A stretch of DNA of 64,000 bases from Hydractinia symbiolongicarpus (taxonomy: Eukaryota > Cnidaria > Hydrozoa > Anthoathecata > Hydractiniidae), in assembly GCF_029227915.1 (NCBI RefSeq), contig NC_079880.1:19778501-19842500 (forward strand). The letters run 5' to 3'. This document shows, piece after piece, positions 61,001-64,000 of this stretch (its first letter is position 1; the number at the start of each line of letters is the position of its first letter). The position numbers were made by a program, and so were the translations under genes. The notes under the pieces were generated by a model. That model did no database searches, was not told the DNA's origin, and saw only the letters and a program-made list of their open reading frames with translations.

Positions 61001-64000
61001 CATATTTGTCGTTACATTGGTTGGCTAAGAAATAACCGTCCCCATTTTGATTGGCTTCGCTCTGGCTGATGAGCTGATCTTGTAAACGGTTCATTTCTTC
61101 TGTTTGCGAGGCTGATTTCTTTATCCACTCATCAATGGCAATTTTCAAAGTTTTGTTTTCTTTGCTCTTTTCCTTATTCTCATACTGCGACCAATCTAAC
61201 TTGTTGGTTAAATCATTAATACTATTATTAAGTTTAAAAACCTCCTCGCTTTGCTGCTGTTGGTATGCTTTAAAAGACATTTCCAAAATCTCTCTTGCTT
61301 TTTTATTGTACACTTGCGACTGCTCGTGTTCAGTAGCCTTCGATTGAATTTCCTCCTCCAAGTCGTTGACAACTGATTCAAGCTCTTTGATGCTTTTATC
61401 ATGAGCTATTTTATCTTCATTAATGATTTTATCTCTTGCCTTAAGCTCCTCTTCTAGTTGGTCCATTACACTTTCCATCTCTTCAATCATATTGCCATTT
61501 TTGTCGATTGTAACCTTTGCATTTTTTAACTCATCCTTTAGCTTTTGTAATTCGCCTTCTTCTTTAAATTCGTTATCTTTCTCCAGAGTTAACATTTTGT
61601 CTTTTAAATCTACATTCTCCTGTTCCAGTGATGTTATCTTTGCCTGAAACTCGGTTTTGGTATTCTTTATGAATTCATTTTCCTCTGATAATTCCCTTAA
61701 ATATTCCAAAGTTCTTCCCAAATCATCTTGCACTTGCTTGACCTCTTTTTCACGGACTACATTGTCTTCTTCAAATACTTTTATTTTGTCTTGTAGTTCC
61801 TCAACTTCTTTCTCCAGTTCTTCATTGCATCCTCTTAAGATTTCCATTTCAATTTCGAGCTCCATATTCCCTTCAAATCCATCGGTATCATCAATGGGAT
61901 CTGTTTGTAAAGAACTTTCAACAAGTGTTGATTTCTCTTCAGACAACAAATCATTTGTGTGCGTTAATACAACGTTTTGGTTTTGCAAATCTTGCAACCT
62001 ATGGTGCTGTTTCTGATGTTGACGCTTCAGTTCCTCCAGTGAGGATTTCGTTTGCGATAACTCCTCTTTCAAACTGCTAATTTCGTCTTTGTTTGTTCGT
62101 GTTAATTCATGTCTTTGTTGAAAAATTTCAAGTTCTTGTTGTTTCTGTTTTATTTCATTCCTTAGGGTGGAGTTCTCGTTTTTTGTTAAGTTTAATTCTG
62201 AAGTTGTAGAAGCACTTTCTTCTAAGATGGTTTTGTACTCCTTACATTGCGTTTCAAGATTTGCTATTTCCTCTTTTAAATTCTCTTCACTTTCTTTTGA
62301 CGATTTACGAAGAACTTCTAATTCGGTTCCAAAGTTTTCGATAATTTCGTTCTTTTTCACTAAAGCCTTTTTAAGTTCCTCTTTCACCTCGTCAAAGGCA
62401 TTCTTTTCGTTGGCTCTTTCAGTTGAAATTTCGTCGACGATTTTTTTTAGTTCTTCATTTTTGTTATTCTGGTGTGTTAATTTTGATTTGGCTTCCTCTA
62501 AAGCTGACTCAGCATTCTTTAATACTTTTTCGTATGTTGCTTCTTTCGTTTCAAGATTTTCCTTTAACTTGTTTATTTCTTTTTCCCTCTCATACAAATG
62601 TTTTTTAAAATCAGTATTTTCAGAGCGCAATTTTTCTAACATAAGCCCCTCACTGGTTAAACTGTTGTTAAGGGCATTGATTTCCTGGTTTGAATAATCG
62701 AGGTTAGTATCTATTTTGTGTCTCAGTGAATGCAGTTGACTTTCCAAATCTTCAATTACTTTTTCCTGAGTTTTGACTTTTTCTTCTTCTGCATGTAATT
62801 TTTCTTTTACTTGCTTTAAATTCAGGTTTAATTTAATTTTGTCCTTTTGAGTGTTCTTTCCATTCTCTTTTATTTGCTTCTTCAGTTCTCGATTTTCTAA
62901 TTTCTTCTCCTTCATCTCTTTCGTCGCTGCATCTTTATACTTTTCAAGTCTAGCTTTATTATCAGTAATATCTTTCTTTAATGTTCTTATCACAGCTTCT
63001 TGGCTTTTTACATTCTGTGATTGGGTTTCAAGCAAGTCCTTAAGCGTTTTATTTTCGTCAATGTTAAGTTCAAGTTTTTCTTTTAAAACTTGATTGGACG
63101 TGTTAGCATCACGTTCCCCAACATTTCCCTTTCGAAGTTTTTGTTGCTGATCTGGTAATGTCATTTCTTGTAGTTTATTTTGTAATTTTTCGTTTTCATT
63201 CCGAAGGTCGTCAATGTCGTCTTGCAGTTGTGCAATATCGTCAGAATTTCGGGAATATATTTGATAGTCAATTAGGCTATCAAAAGCGTCGCGTCCGAGA
63301 GTTTGTAAAGTGTCGTGTTCTGTCAGTCCTACGTTTAGTCGGAGAATTTTAAGTTCGTCTTGAATAAATATTTCATGAGGTTTTACCTGAGGTGTCTTCT
63401 TCTTTGTTACAGCAGTTGTTTTCTTTTCATCTTTTGGCGTACTTTTTACATCAATAGGTACTACATAACCTCCACCATCTTGTTTTTGATCTGTAGGTTC
63501 AGGCATACGCTTTCTTTTGTTAGGGGTGACAGGTATACGTGTGGGTATTTGCGTTTTCTTTACTGCATCTGCTGAACTTTTTTTCTTTTCTTTTGGACTT
63601 TCTGGAATCATGACTTCATAAGGCATTAATTCTTCATAGAAAGGTTCGTCCAGGTTGATTAGATCAGTATTGGTGTAATTTGGTTGCTCAGATTTGGTAT
63701 GATTTTTTGGTGTCATTGCAAATCCACTGTCAGTGTTTCGTTGACTTTGTGGAGTAGTGGCTACAGTTGATGATTTATTATACTGGTTGACTGCAGTTTT
63801 TGGTGACATTTTGTCAAGATAGCCATCCGTTGGTGTGTTACCACTTCTGGTTGGAGTCATGCGATTAAGGTACAAATTTTGGAATTTGTCATCATCATTT
63901 GACAATGCTGATTGCGTTGCCTTCATCCTTTGTAATTCCTTATCATTTTCGTCACACTTTCTTTTCAGTTCTTCCATTTCTTTATCTTTTTTGTTTAATT
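55068..64000 (-). CDS. Large coiled-coil protein gene, interrupted by piggyBac, 5' end outside window
   Basis: Unrecognised coiled-coil protein. The main exon runs from beyond 64000 down to 59516 and is open throughout (over 1,490 codons). The last exon starts at 58730 (acceptor TGTTACAG), phase matching the donor at 59516. It begins GLTSNKTSEL and continues as coil to 58572, where a piggyBac element starts. The frame resumes beyond the element at 55231 and ends at TAA 55070-55068; removing the element and one TTAA gives 107 full codons in frame. Layout: coil, a Pro/Ser/Thr-rich basic region (TPTRSG, IPTRIPVTPNKRKR; residues about 40-190 from the Met at 63977), a short ordered stretch near 200-240, then coil to the end. 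With the element present the protein gains about 15 foreign residues and loses about 56 of its own. Confidence 0.85.
55438..56656 (+). pseudogene. piggyBac transposase, N-terminal part
   Basis: Exon 1 55438-55604 (MAKAGSSRRISL, acidic DSDIDS and SSDEEER) joins exon 2 at 55765 across a GT-AG intron and restores Asn. Then comes a low-complexity region (SSPPPPSS-like prolines; KKPAN repeated three times at 56090-56140) and the conserved entry to the PGBD domain: EMKQFIALLMYMGIVRLP, YWS and SRSRFYALLSMLHVVD. Shortly after HKLYL the likeness ends and TAA stops the frame at 56654-56656. The catalytic Asp residues of the family lie downstream in normal relatives and are absent here. Confidence 0.88.
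56684..56972 (-). pseudogene. Captured TNF-receptor-like exons inside the piggyBac element
   Basis: Two exons on the strand opposite to the transposase. Exon A, 56972-56849, is bounded by TTTAACAG and GTAAGT and reads CQSCKRNEIVKEKCS, then DTVCRCPTGFVYDP and CEPCKD; the Cys spacing and DTVCxC are those of a TNF-receptor cysteine-rich repeat. Exon B, 56771-56684, follows in frame after a 77-bp GT-AG intron and codes for a Gly/Asn/Glu-rich stalk (AENCEDNGDNGGNEGG, then LYVHKGVSG). No signal peptide, membrane helix or death domain is present. It is a fragment of a receptor gene, most simply a host fragment picked up by the transposon. Confidence 0.75.
57090..57334 (+). pseudogene. piggyBac transposase, C-terminal cysteine-rich domain
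   Basis: The plus-strand frame reads NNFQAPIDKRYNTEHMP, then RNCKVCYAELKKQVRVYTKC, CDVYLHFTKENNCFQKWH and a TAG stop at 57332-57334. CxxC, the paired Cys and the CF..(W/Y)H ending are those of the zinc-binding C-terminal domain of piggyBac-type transposases, which in known members recognises the element ends. It is cut off from the N-terminal part by the captured fragment and by stops. Confidence 0.82.
57453..58524. repeat. 382-bp tandem repeat, nearly three units, in the piggyBac right arm
   Basis: GACCATATCTCCGGAACTAA starts a unit at 57453 and, with small changes, again at 57835 and 58217, an exact 382-bp step. Units 1 and 2 are very similar; unit 3 is diverged and shortened. It contains no frame that holds. 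It lies directly inside the right terminal repeat. Confidence 0.9.
63977..64000 (-). other. Open reading frame continues past the window edge
   Basis: Upstream of the Met codon at 63977 the same frame stays open (LNKKDKE) to the last base, so this Met need not be the start and the gene goes on to the right. Confidence 0.8.

Overview
The window looks like animal nuclear DNA, most likely from a cnidarian and perhaps a hydrozoan. The sequence is AT-rich, genes are split by short GT-AG introns, the receptor guanylate cyclase and SURF1 are animal-type, and a tRNA-derived SINE, Mutator-like and piggyBac transposons and a recurrent CTGGGGACGAGG motif are scattered between genes. The taxon is an inference; no marker settles it.

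Layout. (1) 301-9569, + strand: the 3' part of a receptor guanylate cyclase gene, 16 exons whose phases all agree (ligand-binding domain, membrane helix, kinase-homology domain, cyclase). (2) 9570-12756: gene-poor DNA with a (TCCG)n repeat, a fold-back and a 498-bp MITE-like element. (3) 12757-15234: a decayed Mutator-like element with a perfect 9-bp target duplication. (4) 14714-26932: two tandem copies of a 6.11-kb segment. Its left breakpoint lies inside the Mutator-like element, and each copy carries the same SINE. (5) 27008-27853: an intronless SURF1 gene. (6) 31037-50357, - strand: an 11-exon gene for a 4,765-residue coiled-coil protein; one exon is 11,676 bp. (7) 55068-64000, - strand: the 3' part of a second large coiled-coil gene.

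The most unusual locus is 55068-58730. A 3,336-bp piggyBac element (13-bp inverted ends, TTAA on both sides) sits inside the last coding exon of the second coiled-coil gene; the host reading frame joins cleanly across one TTAA. The element keeps the N-terminal part and the C-terminal cysteine-rich domain of its transposase, but the catalytic middle is gone. In its place, on the opposite strand, are two GT-AG-bounded exons that read as a TNF-receptor-type cysteine-rich repeat and a Gly-rich stalk. This looks like a host gene fragment captured by a transposon.

Other points: the cyclase keeps the guanine-recognising Glu but has Asp where guanylate cyclases carry Cys; the giant rod protein keeps a strict 14/28-residue register over 1,700 residues, as myosin rods do; its tail carries three copies of an SxYQ(M/I) motif. 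No operon-like relation joins these genes. The two coiled-coil genes lie next to each other in the same orientation, but I see no proof that they work together.
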